A stretch of DNA of 47,785 bases from Syntrophales bacterium. Its GTDB lineage: Bacteria > Desulfobacterota > Syntrophia > Syntrophales > UBA5619. The notes below the pieces were generated by a model, which worked only from the letters and a program-made list of their open reading frames with translations, had not been told where the DNA came from and made no database searches. Shown here piece by piece: positions 26,430 to 35,530 of this stretch. Each line of letters begins with the position of its first letter. Within the stretch, counting starts at the first letter, position 1. The translations under genes and the position numbers were made by a program. The DNA lies in the NCBI GenBank assembly GCA_030654195.1, contig JAURXV010000152.1:1-47785 (forward strand), read 5' to 3'.

Positions 26430-26602
26430 AATATTGACGGCTACGTAAAAAATCCGGATGCTGCGTTGCGCTTCATCCTTCGTCATTGCGGCGTACAAAA
26501 GTACGCCTCATTCCTCAGGATTCGCGCGCCTTGCCTGCGGCCTTTTTACGAAGCCGCCCCATTTTCACGACTTTTAAGACTTATTACGAGGTCGTCAATA
26601 TT
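26430..26602. mobile_element. 173-bp MITE-like palindromic element
   Basis: Both ends carry AATATTGACG in inverted orientation; the similarity runs for about 19 bases with three mismatches. Inside, TACGTAAAAA is mirrored by TTTTTACGA. At the centre GGCGTAC, AAAA, GTACGCC forms a hairpin (26490-26507). Imperfect arms extend outward (ATCCTTCGTCATT against a similar reversed stretch). There is no coding capacity, which fits a miniature inverted-repeat element moved in trans. It lies between the methyltransferase and rfbB. Target-site duplication is not obvious. Confidence 0.6.
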
Positions 26603-26622
26603 AATCCCGCATTCAAGGATTG

Positions 26623-27696
26623 TCACACATCAGAAGAACAGTCCGGCTGCTCTCCATATTGTTCCCGGATCCAGGACTGATACGCGCCGCTGCGTATCCG
26701 GTCGCTCCATGCCCTGTTTTCGAGATACCACCGGACGGTCTTCCGGAGGCCGGAGGCGAACGATTCCACAGGAGACCAGCCCAGTTCTCTGTGCAACTTC
26801 GAAAAATCAATTGCGTAACGGCGGTCGTGGCCGGGCCGGTCCTTAACATAGGTGATCAGACGCCGCCGGGAGCCCGCCGCCGGCGCCAGTTCGTCCACGA
26901 GATCGCAAATCATCTCCACGATGGCAATGTTTTCCATCTCCGCCTGGCCGCCGATGTTGTAGGTCTCCCCGCGCCGTCCCTTTTCCATGATCGTCCGGAT
27001 CGCCTCGCAGTGGTCCGTGACGTAGAGCCAGTCCCGCACATTCCGTCCGTCCCCGTAAACGGGGAGGGGCTTTTCCTCCAACGCGTTAAGGATGATCAGC
27101 GGGATCAGTTTTTCGGGAAACTGATAGGGGCCGTAGTTGTTCGAGCAGTTGGAGATCGTCGTCGGCAGGCCGTAGGTTTCATGGTAAGCGCGGACGAGAT
27201 GATCGGACGACGCCTTGGAGGCGGAGTAGGGACTATTCGGACGGTAGGGCGTCTCTTCGGTGAAATACCCCTCCGAACCCAGACTGCCGTAGACCTCATC
27301 GGTGCTGATGTGATGAAAAAGCCGGAAATGGCCGGCGGCCCTGGATGTCTCGAGAAGATTGAACGTTCCAATGATGTTGGTCCGGATGAAACTGTCCGGC
27401 CGCTTGATGGAGCGGTCCACGTGCGACTCGGCGGCAAAATGGCAGACGGTATCGATCCGATATTGAGCAAAGATGACCTGCAGTGCGGACGGATCGCAGA
27501 TATCCGCTTTTTCGAAGACGTACCGCCCCGGATATGCCTCCGCGATCCCGTGGAGATTTTCCGGATTCCCCGCATAGGTCAGGCTGTCCACATTGACGAT
27601 CCTGCCGTGGAAATCGGCCCCTGCCAGCAGATGGCGGATAAAGTTGCTCCCGATGAAACCGCAGCCCCCTGTAACCAGTATATTGTCGCTATCCAT
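26623..27696 (-). CDS. rfbB: dTDP-glucose 4,6-dehydratase
   Basis: A 357-residue short-chain dehydratase that turns dTDP-glucose into the 4-keto-6-deoxy sugar, a step toward rhamnose and other deoxysugars of surface polysaccharides. The NAD-binding loop is [12 protein letters not shown] (8-19). [11 protein letters not shown] supplies the conserved Thr-Asp-Glu, and YSASKAS carries the catalytic Tyr and Lys. [11 protein letters not shown] is typical of RfbB. No other rhamnose genes are adjacent in this window, so it stands apart from the usual rfbABCD cluster. Confidence 0.93.
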   Translation of the reverse strand: MDSDNILVTGGCGFIGSNFIRHLLAGADFHGRIVNVDSLTYAGNPENLHGIAEAYPGRYVFEKADICDPSALQVIFAQYRIDTVCHFAAESHVDRSIKRPDSFIRTNIIGTFNLLETSRAAGHFRLFHHISTDEVYGSLGSEGYFTEETPYRPNSPYSASKASSDHLVRAYHETYGLPTTISNCSNNYGPYQFPEKLIPLIILNALEEKPLPVYGDGRNVRDWLYVTDHCEAIRTIMEKGRRGETYNIGGQAEMENIAIVEMICDLVDELAPAAGSRRRLITYVKDRPGHDRRYAIDFSKLHRELGWSPVESFASGLRKTVRWYLENRAWSDRIRSGAYQSWIREQYGEQPDCSSDV

Positions 27697-27758
27697 GATT
27701 TTCCTTTCTCAACTTAGCCTGCCCGCTGCCGGCCGGGATTCAAGATCCGAAGCCATCA

Positions 27759-30281
27759 TCAGTATCCCCCGGTCAGCACAAACGCCGCCCAGACATACGG
27801 CGACTGGCCCTCGCGGAGCAGACGGACCTGCGCCGCCCTGAGCGCATCGGCAAAGGATTCCTTCCGGTCCAGTTGCCGGTAGAACAGTTCCATAAAATGG
27901 GCTGCCGCCTTGTCGTCACTAAGCCACAGCGTGGAAATCACCGCGGGGCTTCCCGTGTTCAGAAACGCCCGCTGCAGGGCGAGCAATCCCTTTCCCTCCG
28001 GATCCTCCTCCGGCAGCGGATCACAGCCGCTCAGTACAATGCCCTTTCCCTGAAACCGGAGGCCGAAGATTTCACGGATTGTCAGCCGGCCATCCCGGCC
28101 TGCGCCCGGTGTCAGCAGCAGGCCCGAATTCAAGGTCTCTTCCGAAAAAAACTGCCCCCGGACGGCAAAATGGAGGATGTCGTAACCCGCCGGCATCTCC
28201 CCCGCCTTCGCCTCCGACGCATCTCGGCCGAGCAGAACGGTCGCGCCGCCGATCCGCTTCCGGATCTGCTCCAACTCCCGCGGGGCATGATGGAGATCCA
28301 GCGCCCCATTTTCCAGATCGGGGTTCCCGAACGCCAGGATGCGCAAACCCTGAGCGCCCTTTCCCCCCATGGCTCTGCCGAACAGGTCGGCTGCGGGAAG
28401 CTGGAAGATGGAAAAGCCTTCGGCGAGGAACTTTCCCCGATAGTTCATCGCCGCAAAAGGAAGATAGACGAGCGCATCGTCGGGAATAAAACCGATCCTC
28501 TCTCCGGAGACGAAAGGAATGACCGGTTTGAGCAGCAGATCGTAGGCCTTGCGGGAAAAACTTTCCGTTTTTCTTCTATTTCGGTCGCGGATGGCCGCGA
28601 GAAAGGAAAAAACGAGGGAACGCAGTTCCTCGCGGGGCAGGTCAATCCTCTCCTGATGAATCCGCCCCCGTTGAATGGCCCAGACATACAGACCGCCCGC
28701 TGTTGCGAAATAGTCAAAAAGGGTGGTGTTCTCGTCTAACAGATGCTGAAGAGTAACCGGATCTACCCCGCGCACGGCAATCAGGGAGAGGAGATTCTCA
28801 TCCTCCGCGCCGATCCGGTCGAGCAGATCACGGTAGGTTGCTTCGGCATGTTCCAGCCGTTCCCTAAGGTTATCCGCCGTCGCCTCATCGGAGACCTGCA
28901 GGATGCTTCGCTGCAGATCCCGGATCTCCTCCCCGAGTCCGACCTCCTGTCTTATCCACTCCCTTTCGGCGGGATTTCTTCCGAGATCCTGCCCGCTTAG
29001 AAGATCCACCGTCATGAGCGCTTTAGCCTTCTCCGCCGCCGTCAGGGCCTCCCGGACCATTCCTTCTCCGGCCAGAAGCTCAACGAGGGATTCATAGACC
29101 GCCCGGCGTTGGCGGCGGCATATCTCGTCGAGCATGTCCGCCTTTAGACCGGACCGCTCAGCCTCGATGATGACGGCCGCCTCCTGGAGCAACCCAATCG
29201 CTTCCCGGTTCCGTCCCTCCCTCGCCTCGTAGCGGGCCAGGATGAGTCTTGCCCAGACCCGATAGCGAGAGGTCCGGTAACGGTCCGCCCTCTCTAACAG
29301 CAGCTCGGCCGCCTGCCGGCCCTCGGTTCCATCTTCCCATTGGAGACCGAGTTCGCCGAGGAACAGCAGGCCGCGGATCTCCGCCGCCTGGAATCCTGCC
29401 GTCCGCGACCATTCCCCCGCAGCGACAAGATGCTGGAGCGCATCCGCCCGATTCCCCTTCATCCAGGCCTCCAGGCCCAGGAAGTTGTGGGCATCGGCCT
29501 CTGATTTCCGAAAGTCGGCCGCGGGAAGAAGCCGTTCAAACTTCGTCTGCCGGAGCTGCTGATTCAGCGCAAGGACATTGCGGAGATGGGTTTCGCCGGC
29601 GGCCTCGTTCCGGGTCGCCGGCGCGACTTTCACACCATAGATCGCGAGCAGCCGGGGAAGACGGTCGGAGAGAATTCCGGCGATCCCCGCGTCGAGCTCC
29701 GTATCACGCCGCAGCATCCGGAGGTAAGGATCTTCCGGGAACGCGGCGTTATCCTGGAGCGACCGGTTCAGCAGCGAAAGGGCGCGGGGGAAATCCCCCT
29801 GCAAAAGGGCGCGATGGCCCTCCAGATACGCGGGGAAAGCGGTCAGCGGCGGCGCTTTCCATTTTCCCCCGGCCTCCCGGATCAGGCCGAGCGCCTCCTT
29901 CTCCCGGTTAAAATGGAACAGCAGAATAACCTTTCGACTCCAGGCCGTTGCTTCGCCGCTCCGGTTCTTTCCGAGGACGAACCCGTCGGCGGCCTTGTCC
30001 AGAAAATGGAGGGCCTTGTCCACTTCGCCCCGTACGGCAAAGTGGTCGGCAACGGTTAGAAGGGTCAGCGGAGCGGCCTCATCGGCGGCGACAGGGATAC
30101 GGCGAAGGCGATCGAGGTATTTTACGGGGATTTCAGAATCATAAGGGCTTATCATTTCGACCTGCGGCGGTGACACCGCCTCAACAGGTGGCGGTGCGGG
30201 CTTCGGCGCCACCGCCTTCATGCAGCCGGAGATGCCCAGGATGAGGCAGATCAGGATCGTCAGACAGGTCTGGAAAGGCAT
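27759..30281 (-). CDS. CHAT-domain lipoprotein with helical repeats, catalytic His replaced
   Basis: An 840-residue putative lipoprotein. ATG 30281 (GAGGGG upstream) gives a signal peptide ending in the lipobox ISGC near residue 20. Residues 70-480 are alpha-helical repeats of the TPR type. The last 260 residues form a CHAT domain, the caspase-like fold found with TPRs. The usual HFATHG motif reads HFAVRG, so Arg708 stands where the catalytic His is expected, while the Cys of LSGCDP (753) remains. It is therefore likely a binding rather than protease module, or uses another His. Its predicted position in the cell envelope is unusual for CHAT proteins. It lies downstream of the SPOR-NlpC gene on the same strand. 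Confidence 0.85.
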   Translation of the reverse strand: MPFQTCLTILICLILGISGCMKAVAPKPAPPPVEAVSPPQVEMISPYDSEIPVKYLDRLRRIPVAADEAAPLTLLTVADHFAVRGEVDKALHFLDKAADGFVLGKNRSGEATAWSRKVILLFHFNREKEALGLIREAGGKWKAPPLTAFPAYLEGHRALLQGDFPRALSLLNRSLQDNAAFPEDPYLRMLRRDTELDAGIAGILSDRLPRLLAIYGVKVAPATRNEAAGETHLRNVLALNQQLRQTKFERLLPAADFRKSEADAHNFLGLEAWMKGNRADALQHLVAAGEWSRTAGFQAAEIRGLLFLGELGLQWEDGTEGRQAAELLLERADRYRTSRYRVWARLILARYEAREGRNREAIGLLQEAAVIIEAERSGLKADMLDEICRRQRRAVYESLVELLAGEGMVREALTAAEKAKALMTVDLLSGQDLGRNPAEREWIRQEVGLGEEIRDLQRSILQVSDEATADNLRERLEHAEATYRDLLDRIGAEDENLLSLIAVRGVDPVTLQHLLDENTTLFDYFATAGGLYVWAIQRGRIHQERIDLPREELRSLVFSFLAAIRDRNRRKTESFSRKAYDLLLKPVIPFVSGERIGFIPDDALVYLPFAAMNYRGKFLAEGFSIFQLPAADLFGRAMGGKGAQGLRILAFGNPDLENGALDLHHAPRELEQIRKRIGGATVLLGRDASEAKAGEMPAGYDILHFAVRGQFFSEETLNSGLLLTPGAGRDGRLTIREIFGLRFQGKGIVLSGCDPLPEEDPEGKGLLALQRAFLNTGSPAVISTLWLSDDKAAAHFMELFYRQLDRKESFADALRAAQVRLLREGQSPYVWAAFVLTGGY

Positions 30282-30339
30282 AACCCCTCGATATCGCCGC
30301 TTATGGAAAACGTATCTTGATGTACGGCGCCAACATACT

Positions 30340-30366
30340 AAAAAAACCGGCATTCGGCAAGCCGGT
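30340..30366 (-). terminator. Intrinsic terminator downstream of the NlpC/P60 gene
   Basis: On the minus strand ACCGGC, a nine-base loop, GCCGGT and then seven T residues. It lies about 75 bases after the NlpC/P60 stop and upstream of the CHAT gene, so the two genes are probably separate units. Confidence 0.7.
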
Positions 30367-30390
30367 GATTAGAAAAAAAGCTGCTTTAGC

Positions 30391-30408
30391 GCGGCAGGAG
30401 CCTGCCGC
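30391..30408. terminator. Second strong hairpin after the NlpC/P60 gene
   Basis: GCGGCAGG, AG, CCTGCCGC forms an eight-base-pair stem 32 bases beyond the NlpC/P60 stop. A run of T residues follows on the minus strand after a short gap. It acts with the hairpin at 30340-30366 as a probable double terminator. Confidence 0.5.
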
Positions 30409-30439
30409 TGCAAAAACAGGGAGACCGATTGCGCAGCCG

Positions 30440-31228
30440 TCACAGGTACGACCGTGCGCCGACAAAGGAACGGCTGAAACGGTCCTTCGCGAGGGGATCC
30501 GTGCGGATCTTCTTCCCCCTTCCGGGGGCATGGATGAACAGGCCGTTCCCGGCATAGATGCCGACATGCGAGATCTTGCCTTCCGCGCCGGCGAAGAAAA
30601 GGAGATCCCCTTTATCCAGGGAGGAGCGTTCCACCGGACTCCCGGCCGCAAATTGATCGCGGGAGGTCCGGGGAAGATCGAAACCGCTCAACTGATAGAC
30701 GGTCATTGTCAGTCCGCTGCAATCAAAACCGGTCTCGGCGGAGGTTCCCCCCCAAAGATAGGGAACGTCGAGAAAACTCCGGGCGGTCCGGACAAGCTCC
30801 TCCCGGAGGTACGCCTCCCCGAGCGCCTCCCGTTTCGCGACCGCGTACTCTTCCGGACTGACGACATAGAACTCTTCGATCAGCCCCGTATTCCGGAGCT
30901 CTTCCGCACGGACACGGGCCTGTTCCTTCGTGGGAAAATTGCCGAAGCGGACCTTGTAGAGTCCCCGGCGGGCGACAAAATAGGTTGCATCCAGCCCCTT
31001 CTGCTGCAGGGAGCGGGTCAGGCGGGCGGCGTTTTCCGCGCTGGCAAAGGCGCCGGCCTGGATGGTGTAACCCAGCCTGGGCAGTTCCTTCCTCTCCAGC
31101 GCCTTCGCCGGCGGCGGTAGGGACGGGGGGGCATGACGAACGGCCGGACGGCCGCAGCCCCCGATCAGGAGCGTAAGGATGAGGATCCCGCTGAAAAGAA
31201 ACACCACCCTGCACACCCGCATGCCCAT
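30440..31228 (-). CDS. SPOR-NlpC/P60 peptidoglycan hydrolase lipoprotein
   Basis: A 262-residue envelope protein. ATG 31228 with GGGA six bases upstream gives a signal peptide with lipobox LIGGC (Cys near 25). A proline-rich spacer follows, then a SPOR domain (about 52-125; GYTIQAGAFAS, KVRFGNFPTKEQA) that binds denuded glycan strands. The C-terminal NlpC/P60 cysteine peptidase has FDCSGL (catalytic Cys near 170) and SHVGIY (His near 221), with a further polar residue in FIHAPG. It would cut peptide stems of peptidoglycan at division sites or during growth. All catalytic residues seem present. Confidence 0.92.
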   Translation of the reverse strand: MGMRVCRVVFLFSGILILTLLIGGCGRPAVRHAPPSLPPPAKALERKELPRLGYTIQAGAFASAENAARLTRSLQQKGLDATYFVARRGLYKVRFGNFPTKEQARVRAEELRNTGLIEEFYVVSPEEYAVAKREALGEAYLREELVRTARSFLDVPYLWGGTSAETGFDCSGLTMTVYQLSGFDLPRTSRDQFAAGSPVERSSLDKGDLLFFAGAEGKISHVGIYAGNGLFIHAPGRGKKIRTDPLAKDRFSRSFVGARSYL

Positions 31229-31311
31229 GATCAATCCCGTCCTGAATCCGGCCGCTGATTACTCCGGCAACCATCCACTACCATATAACGCTTAAATACA
31301 CGATCAAATCA

Positions 31312-31424
31312 ATCCCCTCCCCCCTGGCGGGGGAGGGTTGGGGTGGGGGGTGAACAGTTGCCACGAAGAGGTCAGGTTGTTGGTTCACCCACCCCCTGAC
31401 CCCCTCCCGTCAAGGGAGGGGGAT
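31312..31424. repeat. G/C-tract inverted repeat element
   Basis: Left ATCCCCTCCCCCC and right GGGAGGGGGAT are inverted copies. Inside, a GGGGTGGGGGGTGAAC arm is mirrored by GTTCACCCACCCCC around a 27-base centre. The whole 113 bases can fold into one long imperfect hairpin. It lies between cca and the NlpC gene, codes for nothing and looks like a dispersed palindromic element. The G-tracts could also form quadruplexes. Confidence 0.65.
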
Positions 31425-31458
31425 ATACGAAAGAAAAAGGGTTACAAGATACTATAGC

Positions 31459-32787
31459 TTAAAGGCGCTTCGGATCACCCCAGTGCATTCGGACCAGATC
31501 GCGGGCCTCGGCAGCTTCTGCGATCTCCCCTCCGAGCTGGGCGTCCTCGACGGCCCGGAGGATCTCCTTGAAAACCGGACCCGGCGCAAAGCCCATCCCG
31601 ATCAGGTCCAATCCGGTCAGCAGGCGGGGCGGCCGGAGCTCCTCTTCCGGATACTCTCCCAGTTTTTGCTTGCAGAACGCATAATGGTCGAGAAGGCCGT
31701 GGCTCCCGAGGCAGTCGAGGCGGTGGAGCTCCAGGTGAAGCGCGAAATCCGGCGTCCGAAGGAGGCGTTTAAGGCGGTTCGGCCTCATCTCCCGTACATT
31801 TATGAACAGCATGTGGCCGCGTATGAGGGCGAGAATCGTCTCCATCTCCTCCCGGGAGAAGCGGAGTCTCCGGAGGATCGCGGCCGCGATCTCTTCCCCG
31901 CGCTGAACATGGCCGTAGAAATGGGTCCCGGCTGCATCCTCGGATCGGGTGAACGCCTTGCCGACATCGTGGAGGAGAACCGCCCAGGCGAGACGCGGGT
32001 CGGCCATTCCATCCGGCCTTGGAAGCAACGCGACCATCCGCAACGTATGCTCCCAGACATCCCCCTCGGGATGAAAAACCGGGGGTTGTTCGACACCCTG
32101 GAGGGCATGAATTTCTGGGATGATTTCAACAAGAAGACCGCTTGCGGACAGGAGTTCCAGGCCGTGCCGCGCCGCGCCGCCCGTCAGCAACCGGGAGAGC
32201 TCGTCGCGAATCCGCTCGGCGCTGATCCGCATGATCATGGCCGCCCGCCCTCGGACGGCCGCGAAGGTCATAGGCTCGATCGAAAAGCCGAGCGTCGCCG
32301 CGAAACGGATCGCCCGGAGCATCCGCAGGTGATCCTCGGCAAAACGCTCCTCCGGATCACCGATTGTGCGGATGATCCGTTGTTCAATGTCGCGGAGGCC
32401 GCCTACATGATCGATGATCCGGCCCGTCTCCGGATCCATGAGGAGACCGTTGATCGTAAAATCCCGCCTCCGAACGTCCTCCTCCGCTGTCGCAAAGGCG
32501 ATCCGGGAGGGACGGCGGCCGTCATCGTAGTCCGCTTCCGTCCGAAAGGTGGCCACCTCGTAAGGCGCCCCCCCCTCGACGACGAGGCAGATCCCAAATC
32601 GTTCGCCGACGGGGATCGTCCGGGGAAAGAGCCCCCGGACATCCTCCGGCCGGGCCGATGTGACGATATCGTAGTCCTCCGGCGCCGCGCCGCGAATGAG
32701 ATCCCGGACGCAGCCGCCCACCCAGAAGGCCTCATGACCGGCCTCCCGCAGTCGGCGGACAATTTCAGCGGCCGCATCTCCTGGCAC
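31459..32787 (-). CDS. cca: CCA tRNA nucleotidyltransferase / poly(A) polymerase family with HD domain
   Basis: A 442-residue class II nucleotidyltransferase that builds or repairs the 3' CCA end of tRNAs, or adds A residues. The head domain shows FWVGGCVRDLIRG and the catalytic DYDIVTSA. RRRDFTINGL and EDHLRMLRAIRFAATLGFSIE follow. The C-terminal HD domain has WEHTLRMV and LLHDVGKA. I choose GTG 32787 with TGAGG seven bases upstream; a TTG two codons earlier is too close to it. Whether it adds full CCA or only A residues cannot be decided, since some anaerobes split the activities. Confidence 0.9.
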   Translation of the reverse strand: MPGDAAAEIVRRLREAGHEAFWVGGCVRDLIRGAAPEDYDIVTSARPEDVRGLFPRTIPVGERFGICLVVEGGAPYEVATFRTEADYDDGRRPSRIAFATAEEDVRRRDFTINGLLMDPETGRIIDHVGGLRDIEQRIIRTIGDPEERFAEDHLRMLRAIRFAATLGFSIEPMTFAAVRGRAAMIMRISAERIRDELSRLLTGGAARHGLELLSASGLLVEIIPEIHALQGVEQPPVFHPEGDVWEHTLRMVALLPRPDGMADPRLAWAVLLHDVGKAFTRSEDAAGTHFYGHVQRGEEIAAAILRRLRFSREEMETILALIRGHMLFINVREMRPNRLKRLLRTPDFALHLELHRLDCLGSHGLLDHYAFCKQKLGEYPEEELRPPRLLTGLDLIGMGFAPGPVFKEILRAVEDAQLGGEIAEAAEARDLVRMHWGDPKRL

Positions 32788-32892
32788 GTTCAAACCTCAG
32801 GCTATAATTTATGATTCTTCTCCGGCATCGGACGCAACATCCGCCTCACCGCCGCCATCTCCGGAGAATGAATTTTTCTTCCATGCTTTCCC

Positions 32893-33735
32893 CTAACCTG
32901 CCGTTTTCCAGGCTTCCGGCCTTGCGGCCGTGCCACCGGTCCCTGGATTGAAGAGCGGCGCCAGGTGGTTTGTCGGCCCGTGCCCCCCGCCCACACGCCA
33001 GGCGTATCGAACCGCCTCGGTGATATAGCGTTTGGCCTCCGCCACGGCCCCGGGGACGTCCATCCCGCGGCCCAGGAAAGTCGCAATCGCCGCCGAGTAG
33101 GTGCAGCCCGTCCCGTGGGTGTCCTCCGTCGCGATCCGCGGCGCGCTGAAGATTCGGAATTCACGGCCATCGTAGAGGAGATCCGCCGGATCCCCGGCGA
33201 GGTGTCCGCCCTTCACGACCACATGTCTTGCCCCCAGATTCCGGATGATCCGCGCCGCCTCCTTCATGTCGGCAAGGGTCGCGATCGGGATCCCGGAGAG
33301 GACCTCGGCCTCGGGGATGTTCGGCGTGAGAACAAAGGCAAGCGGGATGAGCTCCGTGATCATGGTTTTCTTGGCATCTTCGCGGATCAGCGACATCCCG
33401 CCCTTTGCCACCATCACCGGATCGACGACGAGCTTCTCGATCCCGTACTGGCGGATCTTCCCGGCGACGACGCGGAGAACTTCGGAGGTGGCCAGCATCC
33501 CGGTCTTTGCCGCATCGATCCCGATGTCGGTCGCAACCGCATCGAACTGGGCCGCCACGAACGCCGGCGGAACGTCGTGGATCCCGTGGATCCCGAGGGT
33601 GTTCTGCGCGGTCAGCGCCGTAATGACGCTCATCCCGAACCCCCCGAGGACGGTGATCGTCTTCAGATCCGCCTGGATTCCCGCCCCGCCGCCGGAATCA
33701 GAACCGGCAATCGTCAATACCCGGACCGGCTTCAT
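32893..33735 (-). CDS. thiD: Hydroxymethylpyrimidine/phosphomethylpyrimidine kinase
   Basis: ThiD phosphorylates HMP and HMP-phosphate to HMP-PP in thiamine biosynthesis. The 280-residue protein begins [25 protein letters not shown], which holds the HMP-binding N terminus. ALTAQNT is present, and the C-terminal anion hole [13 protein letters not shown] is typical of ribokinase-fold kinases. ATG 33735 has GGAGGTGA upstream; the open frame reaches 33792. It overlaps thiN by four bases and is thus under the same TPP riboswitch. The last 25 residues are extra and poorly conserved. Confidence 0.94.
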   Translation of the reverse strand: MKPVRVLTIAGSDSGGGAGIQADLKTITVLGGFGMSVITALTAQNTLGIHGIHDVPPAFVAAQFDAVATDIGIDAAKTGMLATSEVLRVVAGKIRQYGIEKLVVDPVMVAKGGMSLIREDAKKTMITELIPLAFVLTPNIPEAEVLSGIPIATLADMKEAARIIRNLGARHVVVKGGHLAGDPADLLYDGREFRIFSAPRIATEDTHGTGCTYSAAIATFLGRGMDVPGAVAEAKRYITEAVRYAWRVGGGHGPTNHLAPLFNPGTGGTAARPEAWKTAG

Positions 33736-34409
33736 CCCTTCACCTCCCCCGGGAAAACCCCGGGTCTGAAATACCTCACCGCGAGGAGGCATCCCGAATC
33801 CAGTTCGATGATCCCCTTCCCCGCCGTCATGCGGTTGCTGATCCCGTAAGGGTTTCCGACCTCCATGACCGCCTTCGTCAGCGGAAATTCAAACCCCGTC
33901 AGTGTGACCCCGACCGCCGGCCCCCCGTAGGGAAAGAGCGAAACGGTCTGCCCGGCCTCCCCTTCGATCACCGTCCGCCGATCGATCAGAAACAGCTCGC
34001 ACCACCCATCGATCAGTTTGACATCAATCCCCTTCTCCTTCCCCCGGACGAGGAGGGAGATGTTCGCCAGGGTGTGGTCGACGCGGTGACCGAGGGCGCC
34101 CCAGATCCAGACCTCTGTGGGCGCCATAGCGAATGCCTCGTGGAGCGCCAGTTCCGTGTCCGTTTCATCCTTCCGTCGCGGATGGCGGATGATCCGGCAG
34201 CCTTTCGCCTCATAATACCCCTGGCTTGCGGAATCCAGGGAATCCATGTCCCCGACGATGAGGACCGGAAGGATCCCCGCGGCCTCGAGGTGACGGGCTC
34301 CGCCGTCGGCGCAGACCACCGCCGTCGGCGCCGCCGTCGCCACCTGTTCCCGGAGGAACGCCGGATCGCCGAGCTCCCCGCCGGAAACGACAAAAACCAC
34401 CTTCTTCAT
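33732..34409 (-). CDS. thiN: Thiamine diphosphokinase
   Basis: A 225-residue enzyme that makes thiamine diphosphate from thiamine and ATP. Motifs [24 protein letters not shown] and the metal-binding DETDTELAL are those of the TPK family; the C-terminal thiamine-binding part reads [13 protein letters not shown] 34409 with GAGAAG upstream is chosen over the longer frame to 34502, which would run through the riboswitch terminator. It is the first gene after the TPP riboswitch and overlaps thiD. The pairing of thiamine salvage kinase and HMP kinase suggests a salvage-leaning operon. Confidence 0.92.
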   Translation of the reverse strand: MKKVVFVVSGGELGDPAFLREQVATAAPTAVVCADGGARHLEAAGILPVLIVGDMDSLDSASQGYYEAKGCRIIRHPRRKDETDTELALHEAFAMAPTEVWIWGALGHRVDHTLANISLLVRGKEKGIDVKLIDGWCELFLIDRRTVIEGEAGQTVSLFPYGGPAVGVTLTGFEFPLTKAVMEVGNPYGISNRMTAGKGIIELDSGCLLAVRYFRPGVFPGEVKG

Positions 34410-34455
34410 AACACTTCTCCACTCCGCCCCTTCCCGAACAGGGATCGGGTATGCC

Positions 34456-34489
34456 CAAAAATAAAAAACCATACCCCGACGGGATATGG
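34456..34489 (-). terminator. Riboswitch-controlled intrinsic terminator
   Basis: On the minus strand CCATATCCCG and CGGGGTATGG form a ten-base-pair stem with one G-U pair and a one-base loop, directly followed by TTTTTTATTTTT. It lies 35 bases after the TPP aptamer and 46 bases before thiN, so TPP binding would favour it and stop transcription. Confidence 0.85.
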
Positions 34490-34524
34490 CCCCAGAATCC
34501 ATTCATGGAAAACACAACCACTGC

Positions 34525-34600
34525 CATTCCCTACGCTGGCATTACCCAGGTCAGGTTCAAAGGGTATCTTCTCAGCCTGATCGGCACCCCTTGCGCTTAC
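34525..34600 (-). ncRNA. TPP riboswitch aptamer (THI element)
   Basis: The minus strand carries the complete conserved core: GGGGTGCC, then GGCTGAGA, then ACCCTTTGAACCTGA, then CTGGGTAATGCCAGCGTAGG. These are the pyrimidine sensor (CUGAGA) and pyrophosphate sensor helices of TPP aptamers. It precedes thiN-thiD and a terminator, so it should switch the operon off when TPP is abundant. Confidence 0.97.
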
Positions 34601-34608
34601 GCCTCTTT

Positions 34609-34637
34609 TTCCTACTCCAAACCCTCTCCGAAATCAA
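34609..34637 (-). promoter_or_regulatory. Possible promoter of the TPP-controlled operon
   Basis: TTGATT, 17 bases, TAGGAA on the minus strand. The -10 box would place the start of transcription a few bases before the aptamer, as expected. The match to consensus is moderate. Confidence 0.4.
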
Positions 34638-34653
34638 GTCGATTTCTTCCCGC

Positions 34654-35433
34654 CTAAGGGTCTTTAACAGACCCTAAGCCGAAGAGCCGGCGGGCGTTCT
34701 CTCCCGTCACCCGTTCCAGCTCTCCGACCGCCATGCCACGGATCTCCGCCAGGCAGCGGGCCGTCTCTACGACATAGGCCGGCTCGTTGCGCTTCCCCCG
34801 GTACGGCTGTGGGGCGAGGTAGGGGGCGTCCGTCTCGATGAGAAGCCTCTCCGCAGGGATCTCCCGGGCCACCGCCCGGAGTTGATCCGCCTTCCGGTAG
34901 GTCACCGGGCCGGCCACGGAGAGATGAAATCCCAGCGCGATGCACTCCCGGGCCATCGCCGGATCCCCGGAAAAACAGTGGAGAACCCCCCGCAGACGGC
35001 CCTTCCGCTGCCTGAGGATCGTAAGCGTTTCGGCATGGGCCTCCCGGTCGTGGATGATCACGGGGAGTCCCAGTTCGTCTGCGAGGTCGAGCTGCTCCGC
35101 AAACCGCCGGAGCTGGATCTCCCGCGGGGAGAGGTCGTAAAAGAAATCGAGACCGATTTCGCCGATTGCAACCACCTTCACCTGCCTGGCAAGAATCCGG
35201 AGGGCGTCATAGGTCCCGGCGTCGATCCCCTTTACCTCATGGGGGTGGATGCCGACGGCTGCATGGACGAGCGGATAAAGGCGGGCGAGCGACACCGCCT
35301 TTTCGCAATCGGGAAGCGTCGTTCCGACGGTGATGATCGCCGTCAGGCCGGCCGCCGCCGCCCTCCCGATAACCGCCTCCCGGTCGCCGTCAAAGGCCTC
35401 CATCTCCAGGTGTGCATGGCTGTCGATCGTCAT
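34654..35433 (-). CDS. tatD: TatD family metal-dependent DNase
   Basis: A 259-residue TIM-barrel hydrolase. Metal and catalytic motifs in order: IDSHAHLEM (N-terminal HxH), IGEIGLDFFYD, PVIIHDREAH, GVLHCFSGD and LIETDAPYLAP. Members are 3'-5' exonucleases or broader deoxyribonucleases. ATG 35433 has GGGGAG upstream; the longer frame to 35493 lacks support. It is divergent from the cyclase gene. The cellular substrate is not shown. Confidence 0.93.
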   Translation of the reverse strand: MTIDSHAHLEMEAFDGDREAVIGRAAAAGLTAIITVGTTLPDCEKAVSLARLYPLVHAAVGIHPHEVKGIDAGTYDALRILARQVKVVAIGEIGLDFFYDLSPREIQLRRFAEQLDLADELGLPVIIHDREAHAETLTILRQRKGRLRGVLHCFSGDPAMARECIALGFHLSVAGPVTYRKADQLRAVAREIPAERLLIETDAPYLAPQPYRGKRNEPAYVVETARCLAEIRGMAVGELERVTGENARRLFGLGSVKDP

Positions 35434-35530
35434 GGAATCTCCCCGCCCCCGTAAATTTTCTGTTTTTTCCCAACCAGATCTGTTAGAATCCATATGTGGT
35501 TCATCGGAAAGTACTTACAGGAGATCCACC

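Noticed and set aside
31312-31424. Possible replication or transfer origin because of the large hairpin
   Set aside because: No iterons, relaxase or replication genes nearby; better explained as a dispersed repeat.
31483-32814. 443-codon open frame on the plus strand
   Set aside because: Antisense to cca; no motif or start signal, while cca has all family motifs.
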